A DNA stretch of 64,000 bases from Niallia circulans (GCF_003726095.1 NZ_CP026031.1:2108001-2172000), one strand, 5' to 3'; positions 15,314-26,117 are shown, numbered from the stretch's first letter. Numbers and translations: made by a program. Notes: generated from the letters alone by a model not told the origin.

Positions 15314-17238
15314 TTTAGATAGCGATATTCTAATAATCGATTTAAATCATTCATTTGCTCAAGTAACTTTTGCCCTACATTTGTTTCAAGTACCTTTTTC
15401 CGTTTTAATTCTCTGTCTACTACTCTTTTTACCGATAAGACATCGGTGCCATTTTCTAACACATCTTCTTTTGAAGTAAAGCGCTTATGGGCAACCAATT
15501 GCATGCCATAGGAATTATATAATAAGGTATAGCCGGCAATTCCTGTTTTAGATTGATAGGCTTTGGAAAATCCGCCATCTATCACAATCATTTTTCCATT
15601 CGCTTTAATTGGATTTTCTCCATTAATTTCTGCAACAGGTGTATGACCATTTATAATATGCCCCTGATCAGGGTTTAAATTAAATTCCTCCAAAATATGG
15701 CGGCAGACCTCTTCGTTTTCCCGTAAGGAGTAGTAAGGATTCTTTTTTTCTTTATGTGTTTCCTTTTCTTTAATAAAATAACGTTCAAATGTAGTCATAT
15801 CTTTTTTGCCAAATAACGAGGAATTTTCCCCAGTCCATAAATACCAAACTAAATCTGTTGCAAAGTCATCAGTTATTTCAGGATGATTAAAGCTATAACG
15901 TAAATAATATTCAAATAGATCAAATAATTCTTTTCCTCGATAATCTTTTCCGTCTATACGCATCGATTTCATTGATCCATCTTCATTTAATGGAATACAA
16001 CCATGGATTAATAAATTGCTATTATATCTTAAATATAAACTCCCCTTATTTATAAGAAAATGAATATGTTTTGCTAGTTTCTCAGAATGTTGAATCGAAA
16101 AAAGCAGTTTATTAATAACTTGCTCTTCTTCTTCTAAAAGGAGAGATGGATCTTTCGGATCAATTGTATTAAAACAGGTATTTTCAAGCGAATAAATTTT
16201 ACCGTTTAAATCTATGGTATTATGCTCATAATCAATTTTTTCTAGAAGCAGGCGGTGGTGCATTTGAAAATCAGGTCGCCTTTTAATAATAGGTATTTCA
16301 AGTTTAAATTGAATAATAGAAATAGCTTGGTGAATTTTTGTGATTTGTAAAATATTTTCGTCTGTATTTTCTTTGGCATTCATTTTTGGACGAAAAGCTT
16401 TGTTATCTTTATAATATTTATTTGCTAAGTTTAAGAGTGGACGTAAATTTATCCCATAAGCATCCTCAATAATATCTAAATTATCATATCTTGCACATAT
16501 CCGAATAATATTAGCAAGACAGACTTTAGATCCTGCATATGCACCAATCCATAGAACATCGTGATTACCCCACTGGATATCCACGGAATGATAATCCATT
16601 AATGTATCGATAATTTTATCAGGATAAGGCCCCCGGTCGTATATATCGCCAACAACATGCAAATGGTCGACAACCAGTCTTTGAATAGTATAGGAAAGTC
16701 CGATAATTAGTTTATTAGCTTGTCCTAGTGAAATTATTCTGTTAATGATGCTTGAATAATAATCTGTTTTATTATTTAATTCATTTTTTTCATATAATAA
16801 TTCTTCAATAATATAAACAAACTGTTGTGGTAATGCTTTACGAACTTTGGAATTGGTATACTTGGAGGATGCATAAGAAACTAAGCGAATCATTCTTTCA
16901 ATGGTATCTGCATACCATTTATCTAGTTCTTTCGTATGTATAAATGAATTCACTATTCTTTTCAATTTCTCTTCTGGATAATAAACCAAAGTGGCGAATT
17001 CATCGATTTCAGCACTTAAAAGCTCATCTTTAAATAAATCGCGAATTTTTTCTTTCACATTTCCTGAACCATTTCTTAATACATGTTGAAAAGCATGAAA
17101 CTCACCATGCAAATCGCTGACAAAATGCTCCGTTCCCTTAGGAAGATTTAATATTGCGTCCAGATTGATGATTTCTGTTACTACTTTTTCTTCCGAATCA
17201 TACTTTTCTGTAAGCAAATCTAAATATTTCGTATCCAT
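15307..17238 (-). CDS. fbp: Fructose-1,6-bisphosphatase, class III
   Basis: 643 aa from ATG 17238 (SD GGAGGTGGACCAA; a GTG three codons earlier overlaps the SD). This is the Firmicutes-type gluconeogenic FBPase that hydrolyses fructose 1,6-bisphosphate to fructose 6-phosphate. Metallophosphoesterase motifs are visible: DLHGEFHAF near residue 40, [15 protein letters not shown] near 200, [10 protein letters not shown] near 230, and the C-terminal HIINGHTPV with IDGGFSKAY. Length fits the family (about 640-670). In B. subtilis fbp lies elsewhere, so its place next to yrzI and sigK is lineage-specific. Confidence 0.93.
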   Translation of the reverse strand: MDTKYLDLLTEKYDSEEKVVTEIINLDAILNLPKGTEHFVSDLHGEFHAFQHVLRNGSGNVKEKIRDLFKDELLSAEIDEFATLVYYPEEKLKRIVNSFIHTKELDKWYADTIERMIRLVSYASSKYTNSKVRKALPQQFVYIIEELLYEKNELNNKTDYYSSIINRIISLGQANKLIIGLSYTIQRLVVDHLHVVGDIYDRGPYPDKIIDTLMDYHSVDIQWGNHDVLWIGAYAGSKVCLANIIRICARYDNLDIIEDAYGINLRPLLNLANKYYKDNKAFRPKMNAKENTDENILQITKIHQAISIIQFKLEIPIIKRRPDFQMHHRLLLEKIDYEHNTIDLNGKIYSLENTCFNTIDPKDPSLLLEEEEQVINKLLFSIQHSEKLAKHIHFLINKGSLYLRYNSNLLIHGCIPLNEDGSMKSMRIDGKDYRGKELFDLFEYYLRYSFNHPEITDDFATDLVWYLWTGENSSLFGKKDMTTFERYFIKEKETHKEKKNPYYSLRENEEVCRHILEEFNLNPDQGHIINGHTPVAEINGENPIKANGKMIVIDGGFSKAYQSKTGIAGYTLLYNSYGMQLVAHKRFTSKEDVLENGTDVLSVKRVVDRELKRKKVLETNVGQKLLEQMNDLNRLLEYRYLKK

Positions 17239-17586
17239 TTGGTCCACCTCCGAGTAATAGAAAAAAGTTATTAATATATGTATTATACAAGGTAATAAAA
17301 AGAATTTAATAAGATTTTAATAATAAATGGAAAATAAAACGTAGCCTCGTAGCAAACTGGGAGATTCTTCTATGTTCAGCCTGTGAACTACTAGCAGCAA
17401 ATCGAACCTTTACAGCTCTTTTTTATCGTAGAAAGGTATTTCCTGACACTACCCACAATATGCAGACAATAAACCAAAATAAAATATATTTTCCAAAGTT
17501 TATTGTCGGTTGGACATGCAAAACCTACTCTCTTTTCACATAGTAATGAAGTATAGGCAAATGTCCTTGAATGTGGAGGTGGAAAA
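17239..17586. other. Divergent intergenic region fbp / sigK
   Basis: About 350 bp with no gene. It must carry the fbp promoter (minus) and a mother-cell promoter for sigK (plus). CATAGTAAT at 17536-17544 loosely resembles a sigma-E/sigma-K minus-10, but I could not assign a convincing minus-35. Confidence 0.3.
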
Positions 17587-17946
17587 ATGTCTGGAATCTT
17601 ATTGTCAATTGGAGCTTTACTCAAAGAATTAGTTTTTCTTGTGTCCTATGTAAAGAATAATGCATTTCCCCAACCATTATCAGCGAGTGATGAAAAAAAA
17701 TATTTACGATTGATGGCTGAAGGAGATTCGCATGCAAGAAATATGTTAATAGAGCATAATTTACGCTTAGTTGCTCATATTGTAAAAAAATTCGAAAATA
17801 CAGGTGAAGATTCAGAGGATCTAATTTCGATTGGAACCATTGGACTAATAAAAGGGATAGAAAGCTTTTCTGAAGGAAAAGGAACAAAATTAGCTACTTA
17901 TGCTGCCCGATGTATTGAGAATGAAATCCTTATTACAATAGGGTAG
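17587..17946 (+). pseudogene. sigK: sigK, N-terminal half only (pro-sigma-K)
   Basis: ATG after GGAGGTGGAAAA. The 119 residues match the start of pro-sigma-K closely: the membrane pro-sequence ([20 protein letters not shown]) cleaved in forespore engulfed cells, then [12 protein letters not shown], region 2 ([55 protein letters not shown]). After ENEIL the sequence becomes ITIG and stops; intact sigma-K is about 235-240 aa. The break falls at GAGAATGAAATC (17917-17928), the AATGA-containing point where the skin element splits sigK in B. subtilis. No C-terminal half is found in the following DNA, which is core chromosome. Functional only if the 3' half elsewhere is rejoined; otherwise a remnant or duplicate. 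Confidence 0.85.
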
Positions 17947-17965
17947 AGCGGCTCGTAATTAAATA

Positions 17966-17995
17966 AAAAAGAGTAATCCCAAGTCTCTTTTCTTT
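17966..17995 (+). terminator. Weak hairpin after sigK fragment
   Basis: AAAAGAG and CTCTTTT pair around an 11-nt loop, 22 bp after the truncated sigK stop. Short stem, so termination is uncertain. Confidence 0.35.
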
Positions 17996-18084
17996 GATCA
18001 GCAATCACTCTGTTACCTTCTCCCTCTTCCTTTCAAGCGCAGATCGTGATAACAACAAACATCATAAAGCAATCTTTAAACAAA

Positions 18085-18139
18085 TAAAAAACCCAAACAA
18101 TTATACGAAGTTTCCACACTTCCTATAAGTTCGGGTGTT
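18085..18139 (-). terminator. yrhC terminator, dispersed hairpin family copy 1
   Basis: On the minus strand CCCGAACTTATA ... TATAATTGTTTGGG is followed by TTTTTTATTT. The 3' arm and T-tract (TTCGTATAATTGTTTGGGTT) are almost the same as in the hairpins at 36641 and 49612. It ends the yrrT-to-yrhC operon. Confidence 0.6.
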
Positions 18140-18182
18140 GCTTTAGCTGGCATCTCATTGTCTAACATCCTATTCCTCTCCA

Positions 18183-18422
18183 TCACGATTCTTTCCATTC
18201 ATCCAAAAGTTTTTTTAATTTCTTCGCTTTGGCAAAGAATAAAATCGAAACACTTAAGAAGACAATCGAAGTAATAAGCATGCCCTCATTATAACCTGTT
18301 ACCTTATCCATTTTAGGAATAATTACTCCTATATAAAAAAATGCTCCAACAGCTAGCAAAACGGTGCCAAATTGCTGATAATCAGATATCTTATCTGTTA
18401 AAATTTTTATCTTTTTCTCCAT
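18183..18422 (-). CDS. yrhC: YrhC family small membrane protein
   Basis: 79 aa, two helices (about 17-36, FGTVLLAVGAFFYIGVIIPK; 47-64, GMLITSIVFLSVSILFFAKA) and a Lys-rich C-terminus. Size, topology and position immediately downstream of mccB identify it as YrhC of the B. subtilis yrrT-mtnN-mccA-mccB-yrhC operon. Function unknown. Here a terminator separates mccB and yrhC, so it may depend on read-through. Confidence 0.75.
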   Translation of the reverse strand: MEKKIKILTDKISDYQQFGTVLLAVGAFFYIGVIIPKMDKVTGYNEGMLITSIVFLSVSILFFAKAKKLKKLLDEWKES

Positions 18423-18553
18423 TTCTTCCCCTACTTTCTACTAAACTATATAATTACCATAACATAGGAATAGTAGATTAAGCTTTATGAAATCAATAGC
18501 TAAATTGCGATATTATGGAAAAAAAAATTATTGCGCTTCATCACGATTCATCC

Positions 18554-18600
18554 ATAAAAAAAAGAGATTTACAAATAGGTTTCCTATCCGTAAATCTCTT
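18554..18600 (-). terminator. mccB terminator
   Basis: On the minus strand AAGAGATTTAC and GTAAATCTCTT pair around a 17-nt loop, followed by a run of eight or more T residues. Confidence 0.8.
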
Positions 18601-18608
18601 GTCGATCA

Positions 18609-19742
<1,134 letters not shown>

Positions 19743-20678
19743 TTAAATCCCTCCATCAAATATTTTTTTGCTCATATAACGATCACTAGAGTCTGGAAAA
19801 ACCACAACGATATTACTGCCACTTTCTGCTTTCTGCGCTTCCTGTACAGCGGCATATAAAGCGGCTCCAGAGGAACTTCCTACAAGCAAACCTTCTTTTT
19901 GAGCTGCAAGCTTCACATACTCAAATGCATCTGCATCAGAAACGGTAGAAATTTGATCAAAATAGCTGGTATCCATATAGGCTGGGATGAACTCCATCCC
20001 AATTCCTTCCGTTTTATGTGGTCCACTTTTCCCACCATTTAAAATAGAGCCTTCTGGTTCTACTACTACCGCTTTGACAGCTGGATTTAGTTCTTTTAAA
20101 TAGCGGGCTGTTCCCATAAAAGTACCACCTGTTCCAGCACCAGCAACAAATACGTCAACCTGATAATTTAATTGCTCCCATATTTCTGGCCCCAGTGTTT
20201 TATAATAAGTATTTGGATTTGCTTCATTTTCAAATTGTCCTGGTACATAAGCATTAGGTATGTTCCGCTGCAATTCTTTCGCTTTTTCAATTGCCCCTTG
20301 CATGCCAAAGGAAGTAGGCGTATGAATTATCTCCGCCCCTAATGCCTTCATAATTTCCTGCTTTTCGATACTAAATTTTTCCGGCACACAAACTATTACC
20401 TTTATTCCTGTATTTAATGCGGCAAGAGCTAACCCAATACCTGTATTTCCTGCCGTAGGCTCAATAATGGTACCACCTTTAGTAAGCTTTCCACTTTTTA
20501 ACGCTTCTTGAATTAATTCATAACCCAGTCTATCTTTTATGCTTCCACCCGGATTACAAAATTCTAATTTTGCATATAAATGAACATTTTTAGGTAATGA
20601 AAAATGAGTCAATTCAAGCATTGGTGTATGACCTATTAACTCATGCACATTTCGATAAACATTCAAACTCCACACCAC
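19743..20678 (-). CDS. mccA: Cystathionine beta-synthase (O-acetylserine-dependent)
   Basis: 311 aa fold-type II PLP enzyme of the cysteine-synthase family. The PLP lysine is in NPGGSIKDRLGYE (about residue 47), the substrate loop is PTAGNTGIGLA, and the phosphate-binding loop is AGAGTGGTFMGTARY. MccA joins homocysteine with O-acetylserine to form cystathionine. The start is ambiguous: GTG codons at 20678 have AGGGGAAA upstream, but TTG at residue 5 is possible. Middle of the yrrT-mtnN-mccA-mccB operon. Confidence 0.9.
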   Translation of the reverse strand: MVWSLNVYRNVHELIGHTPMLELTHFSLPKNVHLYAKLEFCNPGGSIKDRLGYELIQEALKSGKLTKGGTIIEPTAGNTGIGLALAALNTGIKVIVCVPEKFSIEKQEIMKALGAEIIHTPTSFGMQGAIEKAKELQRNIPNAYVPGQFENEANPNTYYKTLGPEIWEQLNYQVDVFVAGAGTGGTFMGTARYLKELNPAVKAVVVEPEGSILNGGKSGPHKTEGIGMEFIPAYMDTSYFDQISTVSDADAFEYVKLAAQKEGLLVGSSSGAALYAAVQEAQKAESGSNIVVVFPDSSDRYMSKKIFDGGI

Positions 20679-20803
20679 CCACTTATTTTTCCCCTATATA
20701 ACAAGTTTCTTTCTAGACAAAAATTTCTCTATAACTTATTATTCTTAGTTGTTTACTTGCATTTAGAAGAAAAGAAAGGAAGGGTTTCCCCTTCTGCTCT
20801 TCT

Positions 20804-21496
20804 TTATATTCTCTCAACGATTCCTAACACTAGATTTGCTGAATGGACAGCCGCTTTTTCTAAATACTGATCAAAAGATAAATGGGATTCCTTCCCAGCA
20901 ATATCAGATAAAGAGCGAATAATAACAAATGGAATATTATGTTGATAAGCAACCTGAGCGATTGCAGCTGCTTCCATTTCAACAGCTTGCAGATTCTCGA
21001 ATTTTGATTTTATAAAGGCTGCCTTTTCTGGTTGATTGATAAAAGAGTCACCAGTTGTAATTAAACCTGTCACTACAGAATGATTGCCAATTTCCTTTGC
21101 ACTTTGTTCTGCTGCAGCAATTAATCTTTCAGTCGCCTTAAAGCTTGCTGGCATTTGTGGAACTTGGCCGTATTCATAACCAAAAATAGTGGCGTCTACG
21201 TCATGATGACGTACTTCACTCGAAATAACAACGTCTCCTACTTCAAGAGTTGGATTTAATCCTCCTGCTGAACCTGTATTGATTAGATAGTCTGGTTTAA
21301 ATGTTTGCATTAGAATCGTTGTACTCATTGCGGCATTCACTTTTCCTATGCCAGAACGAAGTAAAACAACCTCTTTCCCAAATAATTCACCTTCAATAAA
21401 CTGAAATCCAACGATTGTCTGTTCTTTCTTATTTGCTATTTTTTCACGTAGTAAAGTTACTTCTTCTTCCATTGCACCGATTATTGCGATTTTCAA
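20804..21496 (-). CDS. mtnN: 5'-methylthioadenosine/S-adenosylhomocysteine nucleosidase
   Basis: 230 aa, TTG start with SD GAGGTAAGTGAA. Family features are [17 protein letters not shown] with the catalytic Glu12, [21 protein letters not shown] with the substrate-binding Glu, and SLSDIAG with the catalytic Asp. It splits SAH to S-ribosylhomocysteine and adenine (LuxS would then give homocysteine) and MTA to methylthioribose. It supplies the operon with homocysteine precursor. Confidence 0.95.
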   Translation of the reverse strand: MKIAIIGAMEEEVTLLREKIANKKEQTIVGFQFIEGELFGKEVVLLRSGIGKVNAAMSTTILMQTFKPDYLINTGSAGGLNPTLEVGDVVISSEVRHHDVDATIFGYEYGQVPQMPASFKATERLIAAAEQSAKEIGNHSVVTGLITTGDSFINQPEKAAFIKSKFENLQAVEMEAAAIAQVAYQHNIPFVIIRSLSDIAGKESHLSFDQYLEKAAVHSANLVLGIVERI

Positions 21497-21497
21497 T

Positions 21498-22148
21498 TCA
21501 CTTACCTCTTTCGCTTATTTTTTCCCCTTCCATCATCCATACAAAGTCATTCAACTTCTTAAAATATGCGGAAAAACCATACTTCTCTAAAATTTCCGTT
21601 AGAAAGGGGATTGTTGTATAATACTCTCTTTGCAAGTCTTCTGCTAAATGGTGATGCTCCTTTTCCTTGGCATTCTTAATTGCCTCATCGTACGCATCTT
21701 TAGTGACATACATGGTATCTGCAAACACTATTTTACCACCTAAAGGGAGGAGATTACTATACTGTTTAATCGCTTCTTCTTTTTCTTGGTCGGTTAAGTG
21801 ATGAAAAGCATAAGTACTTACAAAGGTATCTGGTTGCTGATCTAGCTTAAAGTGAAGAAAATCCCCATCTATTATGGTTGCTTTTGCATTAATTTTCTCC
21901 TTCGCCAACTTCCTCATTGCAGGCGATGGTTCTATGGCGGTAACCGTTAAACCCTTTTCAATCAGTTTAACAGTTAAATTTCCTGTACCAGGCCCAAATT
22001 CAACAACATGCCCTGTGGCACGTTCTGCTACCATTTTTAATATATAATCATACTTGTGAAAAACAGCTTCGTATTCTTTATTGTTAGTGAGACTGTCATC
22101 GTAAGAATCCGCCCATTGTTCAAAAATCTCAAGAAACTCTTTTCCCAT
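21498..22148 (-). CDS. yrrT: YrrT class I SAM-dependent methyltransferase
   Basis: 216 aa. The SAM motif I is [16 protein letters not shown] (about residues 44-59), followed by the acidic residue in [10 protein letters not shown]. Motif II is [10 protein letters not shown]. It is the first gene of the cysteine-recycling operon, overlapping the mtnN leader by one base pair of spacing, the same order as in B. subtilis. Its substrate is not known; generating SAH for mtnN would be a logical link but is unproven. Confidence 0.88.
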   Translation of the reverse strand: MGKEFLEIFEQWADSYDDSLTNNKEYEAVFHKYDYILKMVAERATGHVVEFGPGTGNLTVKLIEKGLTVTAIEPSPAMRKLAKEKINAKATIIDGDFLHFKLDQQPDTFVSTYAFHHLTDQEKEEAIKQYSNLLPLGGKIVFADTMYVTKDAYDEAIKNAKEKEHHHLAEDLQREYYTTIPFLTEILEKYGFSAYFKKLNDFVWMMEGEKISERGK

Positions 22149-22159
22149 AGCATTGCACC

Positions 22160-22205
22160 CCTGTTTTCTTAAATATATAATTCCTATAAGTATACTATGG
22201 TTTTA
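22160..22205 (-). promoter_or_regulatory. Candidate yrrT promoter and CymR site
   Basis: On the minus strand ATAGTATACTTATAGGAATTATAT lies just upstream of yrrT, with TATACT as a possible minus-10 and an AT-rich GGAATTATAT half typical of CymR-controlled promoters. Position and known biology support it; the motif match alone is weak. Confidence 0.3.
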
Positions 22206-22379
22206 AATATTTCTTGTTCTTAATTTATCATATCTTTCTTTTTGTTATCAAGATGCAAAAAATAGTAAGTTTATTCCCTATTTTCAATCTTTATCAGACT
22301 GTTTTTATGTATTAATATTAATCCATTGTCTCCTTATGTTATGATATTTTTACTGTTAGGAAGAAAGGAAGATTTAAGC

Positions 22380-22592
22380 ATGAATATCCAATTAGAAATG
22401 ATAGAAGATAAGGTAGAGTTTTTTGAAGGAGAAAGTCTAAAAGCAATCGAGAAAAAAATCAATGAACAAGTAGAAGTCAATAAAGCTATATTGCTTTCTG
22501 TTCATTCTGTCTCCCATCAAGTTACTTTACTAGAGAATGGTCGGCCTTATTACACCGCCGTTGTCCATTTTAAAATGAAAAAGCAGTTTTAA
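22380..22592 (+). CDS. yrzA: YrzA family protein (DUF2536)
   Basis: 70 aa from ATG 22380 (SD GAAAGGAAGATTTAAGC); the longer frame from 22326 is not needed. Family pattern: EDKVEFFEGESLKAIEKKIN, then ILLSVHSVSHQVTLLENGRP and YYTAVVHFKMK. Soluble small protein of unknown function, conserved between yrrT and yrrS in Bacillus, divergent from yrrT. It ends against the yrrS terminator. Confidence 0.8.
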   Translation: MNIQLEMIEDKVEFFEGESLKAIEKKINEQVEVNKAILLSVHSVSHQVTLLENGRPYYTAVVHFKMKKQF

Positions 22593-22601
22593 AAAACAAT
22601 A

Positions 22602-22630
22602 AAAAAGAACTGGAGCTTGATTCTCCAGTT
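22602..22630. terminator. Terminator between yrzA and yrrS
   Basis: AACTGGAG-CTTGATT-CTCCAGTT. On the minus strand it is followed by CTTTTTT, terminating yrrS; it may also serve yrzA. Confidence 0.75.
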
Positions 22631-22635
22631 CGAGT

Positions 22636-23274
22636 TTAACGAATATTTAAGTCTTTTATTTCTTCTACCTTCGTTGGTTTCCATCCACTTCCATCTACCC
22701 ATTCTATATATACTCTATATTTTTCAGATTTATCTTTAGATGATACTGTTCCAATAGACTTCTGAGGATCATGATTATTATTACCAAGGAACCAAACAGT
22801 CATATTCCCGCTATCTAAGCCGGTTGCATAAGATAATGCTTTAATTTGTTCGTTCCAGTCTGCCCCTTCTGAATAAGTAGCTACATGCTCCCCTGTTTGG
22901 GATGTTCCAACAGGCTTCCAGGAAGGATTCTCAATCGTTTTAATAACATTCGAGTCACTGCCACCTTCTGTGACAATTTCCTCCCCATCAGATTCTTTTT
23001 CTTCTTCTGAAGTAGTGTTCTCCTCTTTATTATCTGATTTAGTCGTCGAAGCAGCTGTTTTATTCTCATCCGATACTTCTTGACCTGATTTCGGTTCGTT
23101 TTCTTTATTTTTAGCTGTATTTTTTTCATCATTTGTATGAAAAATAGAATATGATACAAATACAATTAGTAAAATCACAGCAACGATTAATCCATTTAAA
23201 ATAAGATTCGTTTTCTTTCTTTTAGAACGTTGTGCATATCTCGTTTTACCTTCATTATTTATTTCATTACTCAA
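22636..23274 (-). CDS. yrrS: YrrS, DUF1510 membrane-anchored protein
   Basis: 212 aa from TTG 23274, chosen because GGAGGAGAAACACC directly precedes it; the upstream frame is unlikely. A short basic N-terminus (RYAQRSKRKKTN) precedes one helix (LILNGLIVAVILLIVFVSYS). Then comes a low-complexity acidic/Ser/Thr/Lys linker of ~75 residues and the conserved C-terminal DUF1510 domain (WKPVGTSQTGEHVATYSEGA, VYIEWVDGSGWKPTKVEEI). Co-located with pbpI as in B. subtilis, where both are linked to late cell-wall or spore functions. Exact role unknown. Confidence 0.85.
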   Translation of the reverse strand: MSNEINNEGKTRYAQRSKRKKTNLILNGLIVAVILLIVFVSYSIFHTNDEKNTAKNKENEPKSGQEVSDENKTAASTTKSDNKEENTTSEEEKESDGEEIVTEGGSDSNVIKTIENPSWKPVGTSQTGEHVATYSEGADWNEQIKALSYATGLDSGNMTVWFLGNNNHDPQKSIGTVSSKDKSEKYRVYIEWVDGSGWKPTKVEEIKDLNIR

Positions 23275-23404
23275 GGTGTTTCTCCTCCTATTTTCTTTCC
23301 ATTTCCTCTTTATATAAGTTGATTTAACTCTCACTTTTCTTCTTTCACTGTACATATTTTAACATGGCAGTACACTTTTAGAAAAGCAAGATCCTATTGG
23401 CGTA

Positions 23405-25168
23405 CTAGCGAGCAGCATTTTGCTGCTTTTTATCGATTCCTTTAACTACCTCTGCAAATAGTTGGTTGACCCCGCCTTCGTCTGAATAAACATCTAAATT
23501 CACTGTTACTAAGGCATATTTAGGCTTCTCATAAGGAAAATAACCTGCAAACCATTTATTATGTAACTGCTTCTCCTCTTTATATACGCCTGTTTCTGCC
23601 GTTCCTGATTTTCCAGCAATTTCATAGGGAAGATCTTGAAACCATCTGCCAGTTCCTTTATTGTTTGTAACAACTTCTCTTAAAAGTTTTTGGAGCCTTG
23701 AGGCGGTATAAGGAGATATTTTTCCTCCATCTAACTCTTGCTTATCAAAGGAATAAAAGGTTGTGCCATTTTTGTATTGAATATCTGAAACAACTCTGAC
23801 ACTTTCCTTTTCTCCTCCTCTAGCAATAGTCGCCATCATATTTGCCACTTCTAATGGTGTAACCCGTACCTCATGCTGTCCGATTCCCGTTAATGCAACA
23901 TAGTTCTTATCCTTTTTCGCCTCCTCATTCAAAAACACTCTTCCCATTTCTTCGCCACTAAATTGTTTAAAATCAGGGGAATGAAAAACACTGCCTCGCC
24001 ACCCCACCAGGCTAGTCAATGATAATTTAGCTGCATATTCCTCGATTAAATTTTCATCTATATCACTTAACTTCTTCGCTATTGTCCCAAAGGTATTGTT
24101 GCAACTAACTGCAAAGCTATCTGTAAAATTTAACATTCCATGCTGATATGTTAAGTCCTCTTCGCCATTGATTTTCTTGCTGCAATCATATTGCTTATTG
24201 TTATCATCCAATTTATTGTCGATCGCAGCTGCTGCAATGACTGTTTTGAAGACAGAGCCGACAATCTGCTGTTTTAGCATATAGTTATTAACTCCATCTG
24301 TCTGATAAGGATCTTTTGCATTTATCTTCGGCCTAGAAACCATTGCAGCAATCGAATTATCCTCTAGATCTAACAGAACTAGTCCACCTTTCTTTATGCC
24401 TTGTTCATCTACTAAGTCTTCTGCCATCTGCTGTAAATCTGTGTCTATGGTTGTGCGGACATTTACAGGATAAAACGGATTTGCAGGTTCTACATATTTG
24501 ACATTTAAGCCAAAGAGTGGTCCTCCTTTTGCATCTACATGATAGACAAGCTTCGATTCGCCATCAGGCAAAAGAAATTCATCAAAGCTTCTTTCTAAGC
24601 CTGTTAAACCAATTAATGTAGAACCTCCTAGCTTTCTATCAGGATATCGCTTTCCTAATTGCTCTTCATTTTGACCAGTAATCCCTAGCAGTTGTTCGGC
24701 GATACTATTATTGATATGAAACTTTTTCTCTGCGGCAAAAACACCTGGAATCTTCAGCTGATTGATAGCAGACATTTGCCTGCTTGTTAATTCCAATGGT
24801 TTCTTTCCTCCAAAAACAACCGGATCTTTTGCATCGATAATACTATTCTTTACATTGTATTCACTTGTCCCAATAATATCCGCTACTTTTTTGCTATCCC
24901 AATCCATTTTTTTTAAAAAAGGAAATAATATTAAAACTGCTTTTGTCTGATGTGTTAGCGAATTTCCATTTTTATCAAGAAAGGTTCCCCGACCATTGTC
25001 CAAAAGCATTTCTTGTGATCTTTGTTTTACACTTGCTTCCACCAAATTAATATTATGCTTAGTGAAATGATTTGTCTCTATTAACTGCACTTGTATTAGC
25101 CTTCCTAGCAATATACATAAAGCAAATAAAAAAAGGATACCGATGCCAACTATTCTTTTTCTCCACAT
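23405..25168 (-). CDS. pbpI: Class B penicillin-binding protein (PbpI/YrrR)
   Basis: 587 aa, close to B. subtilis PbpI (584). One N-terminal helix (IVGIGILFLFALCILLGRLI) is followed by the PBP dimer domain. The transpeptidase domain carries the SxxK motif in GSVFKTVIAAA (about residue 307), SCN in FAVSCNNTFG (about 354) and KSGTAETG (about 518). It cross-links peptidoglycan at the membrane outer face. Its SD (GAGGTG) is inside the 3' arm of the hairpin at 25176-25204, which suggests translational control. Downstream of greA. Confidence 0.92.
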   Translation of the reverse strand: MWRKRIVGIGILFLFALCILLGRLIQVQLIETNHFTKHNINLVEASVKQRSQEMLLDNGRGTFLDKNGNSLTHQTKAVLILFPFLKKMDWDSKKVADIIGTSEYNVKNSIIDAKDPVVFGGKKPLELTSRQMSAINQLKIPGVFAAEKKFHINNSIAEQLLGITGQNEEQLGKRYPDRKLGGSTLIGLTGLERSFDEFLLPDGESKLVYHVDAKGGPLFGLNVKYVEPANPFYPVNVRTTIDTDLQQMAEDLVDEQGIKKGGLVLLDLEDNSIAAMVSRPKINAKDPYQTDGVNNYMLKQQIVGSVFKTVIAAAAIDNKLDDNNKQYDCSKKINGEEDLTYQHGMLNFTDSFAVSCNNTFGTIAKKLSDIDENLIEEYAAKLSLTSLVGWRGSVFHSPDFKQFSGEEMGRVFLNEEAKKDKNYVALTGIGQHEVRVTPLEVANMMATIARGGEKESVRVVSDIQYKNGTTFYSFDKQELDGGKISPYTASRLQKLLREVVTNNKGTGRWFQDLPYEIAGKSGTAETGVYKEEKQLHNKWFAGYFPYEKPKYALVTVNLDVYSDEGGVNQLFAEVVKGIDKKQQNAAR

Positions 25169-25175
25169 AAATAAA

Positions 25176-25204
25176 ACACCTCATCAAAAGTGTTGACGAG
25201 GTGT
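25176..25204 (-). promoter_or_regulatory. Terminator-like hairpin sequestering the pbpI SD
   Basis: On the minus strand ACACCTCGTCA-ACACTTT-TGATGAGGTGT is followed by TTTATTTATG. The 3' arm contains GAGGTG at the correct distance from the pbpI ATG. It is also placed to terminate greA transcripts, so it may act both as partial terminator and as translational block. Confidence 0.6.
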
Positions 25205-25263
25205 CCCATTTATAAACAAGTCCATGATAACTTTTTATTCCGTTATCCATTCCATTAAATTAC

Positions 25264-25740
25264 TTATTTAATTGTAACGATTTGTACATTCATTTCTCCG
25301 CCTGGAGTCTGTACAATTACTTTATCGCCAACTTTTTTGCCAATTAAGCTTTTAGCGATTGGAGAATCGTTTGAAATCTTCCCTTCGAATGGATCTGCTT
25401 CCGCACTACCAACGATTGTATATGTTTCTTCTTCACCGTCTGGAAGCTCGACGAATGTAACAGAACTACCAAGTGAAACAGTGTCGCGATCTAACTCATC
25501 TTCCGAGATAATTTTTGCATTTCGAATCATATTTTCGATCGTAGTGATACGACCCTCTACAAAAGCTTGTTCTTCTTTCGCAGAATCATACTCTGAGTTT
25601 TCGGATAAGTCACCGAAACTACGTGCAATTTTAATACGTTCTACAACTTCTTTACGTTTAACTGTTTTTAACTGTTCTAGTTCCTGTTCTAATTTTTCTT
25701 TACCTGCTAATGTCATTGGAAATTCTTTTTCGATTGCCAA
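25264..25740 (-). CDS. greA: Transcript cleavage factor GreA
   Basis: 158 aa from TTG 25740 (SD GAAGGAGTG; an in-frame GTG overlaps that SD). The N-terminal coiled coil runs to about residue 75, with the tip acidic residues in [20 protein letters not shown]. The C-terminal FKBP-like domain is [20 protein letters not shown] and [20 protein letters not shown]. It enters the RNA polymerase secondary channel and stimulates cleavage of backtracked transcripts. Core gene in conserved position between udk and pbpI. Confidence 0.96.
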   Translation of the reverse strand: MAIEKEFPMTLAGKEKLEQELEQLKTVKRKEVVERIKIARSFGDLSENSEYDSAKEEQAFVEGRITTIENMIRNAKIISEDELDRDTVSLGSSVTFVELPDGEEETYTIVGSAEADPFEGKISNDSPIAKSLIGKKVGDKVIVQTPGGEMNVQIVTIK

Positions 25741-26087
25741 AATCTTCACTCCTTCAAGTATGGGATTAATGAATAGCCATGAAACTATTTGTAAAATCCC
25801 TAATAATTATGTATTTAAAGATAATAGCACGACATCTTAGAAATGGACGCGCTTTTTTTTCTAATAGAATGAGTTTAATACGGATTGAAGAAAAAAGAAA
25901 GCATTTTCTATTAGATTGCCTGTAATGATTTAACATTTTTTCACTAATTAGCGATTTTTGTTAAAAGAATGATTATTTTTATGAAATTAACAATAGGATA
26001 AAAATTATCAAATATCATTACAGAGAGCTCTTTTATTTATCCCATTATTTTAACCCATTGGTTTCTTGCATAATCCATATTTGGAAA
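25741..26087. other. greA upstream region
   Basis: About 350 bp, strongly AT-rich, no ORF with SD. It presumably holds the greA promoter. I see no riboswitch-like fold. Confidence 0.4.
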
Positions 26088-26117
26088 AATAGGCTGTCTA
26101 TAATGGAACAGCCTATT
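26083..26117 (-). terminator. udk terminator
   Basis: On the minus strand AATAGGCTGT-TCCATTATAG-ACAGCCTATT followed by TTTCC, ending the trmR-trhP1-trhP2-udk unit. Confidence 0.75.

Noticed and set aside
17391..17887. Minus-strand frames opposite sigK
   Set aside because: No SD, composition typical of shadows; sigK on the plus strand is certain.
1..17946. Idea that the prophage remnant is the missing sigK-interrupting element
   Set aside because: The sigK half points to the right (plus strand), while the phage genes lie 12 kb to its left with unrelated accessory genes between, and no recombinase gene is present; a rearrangement could connect them but the window does not show it.
22881..23165. 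Minus-strand 94-aa frame inside yrrS
   Set aside because: Lys/Arg-rich shadow produced by the low-complexity linker of YrrS.
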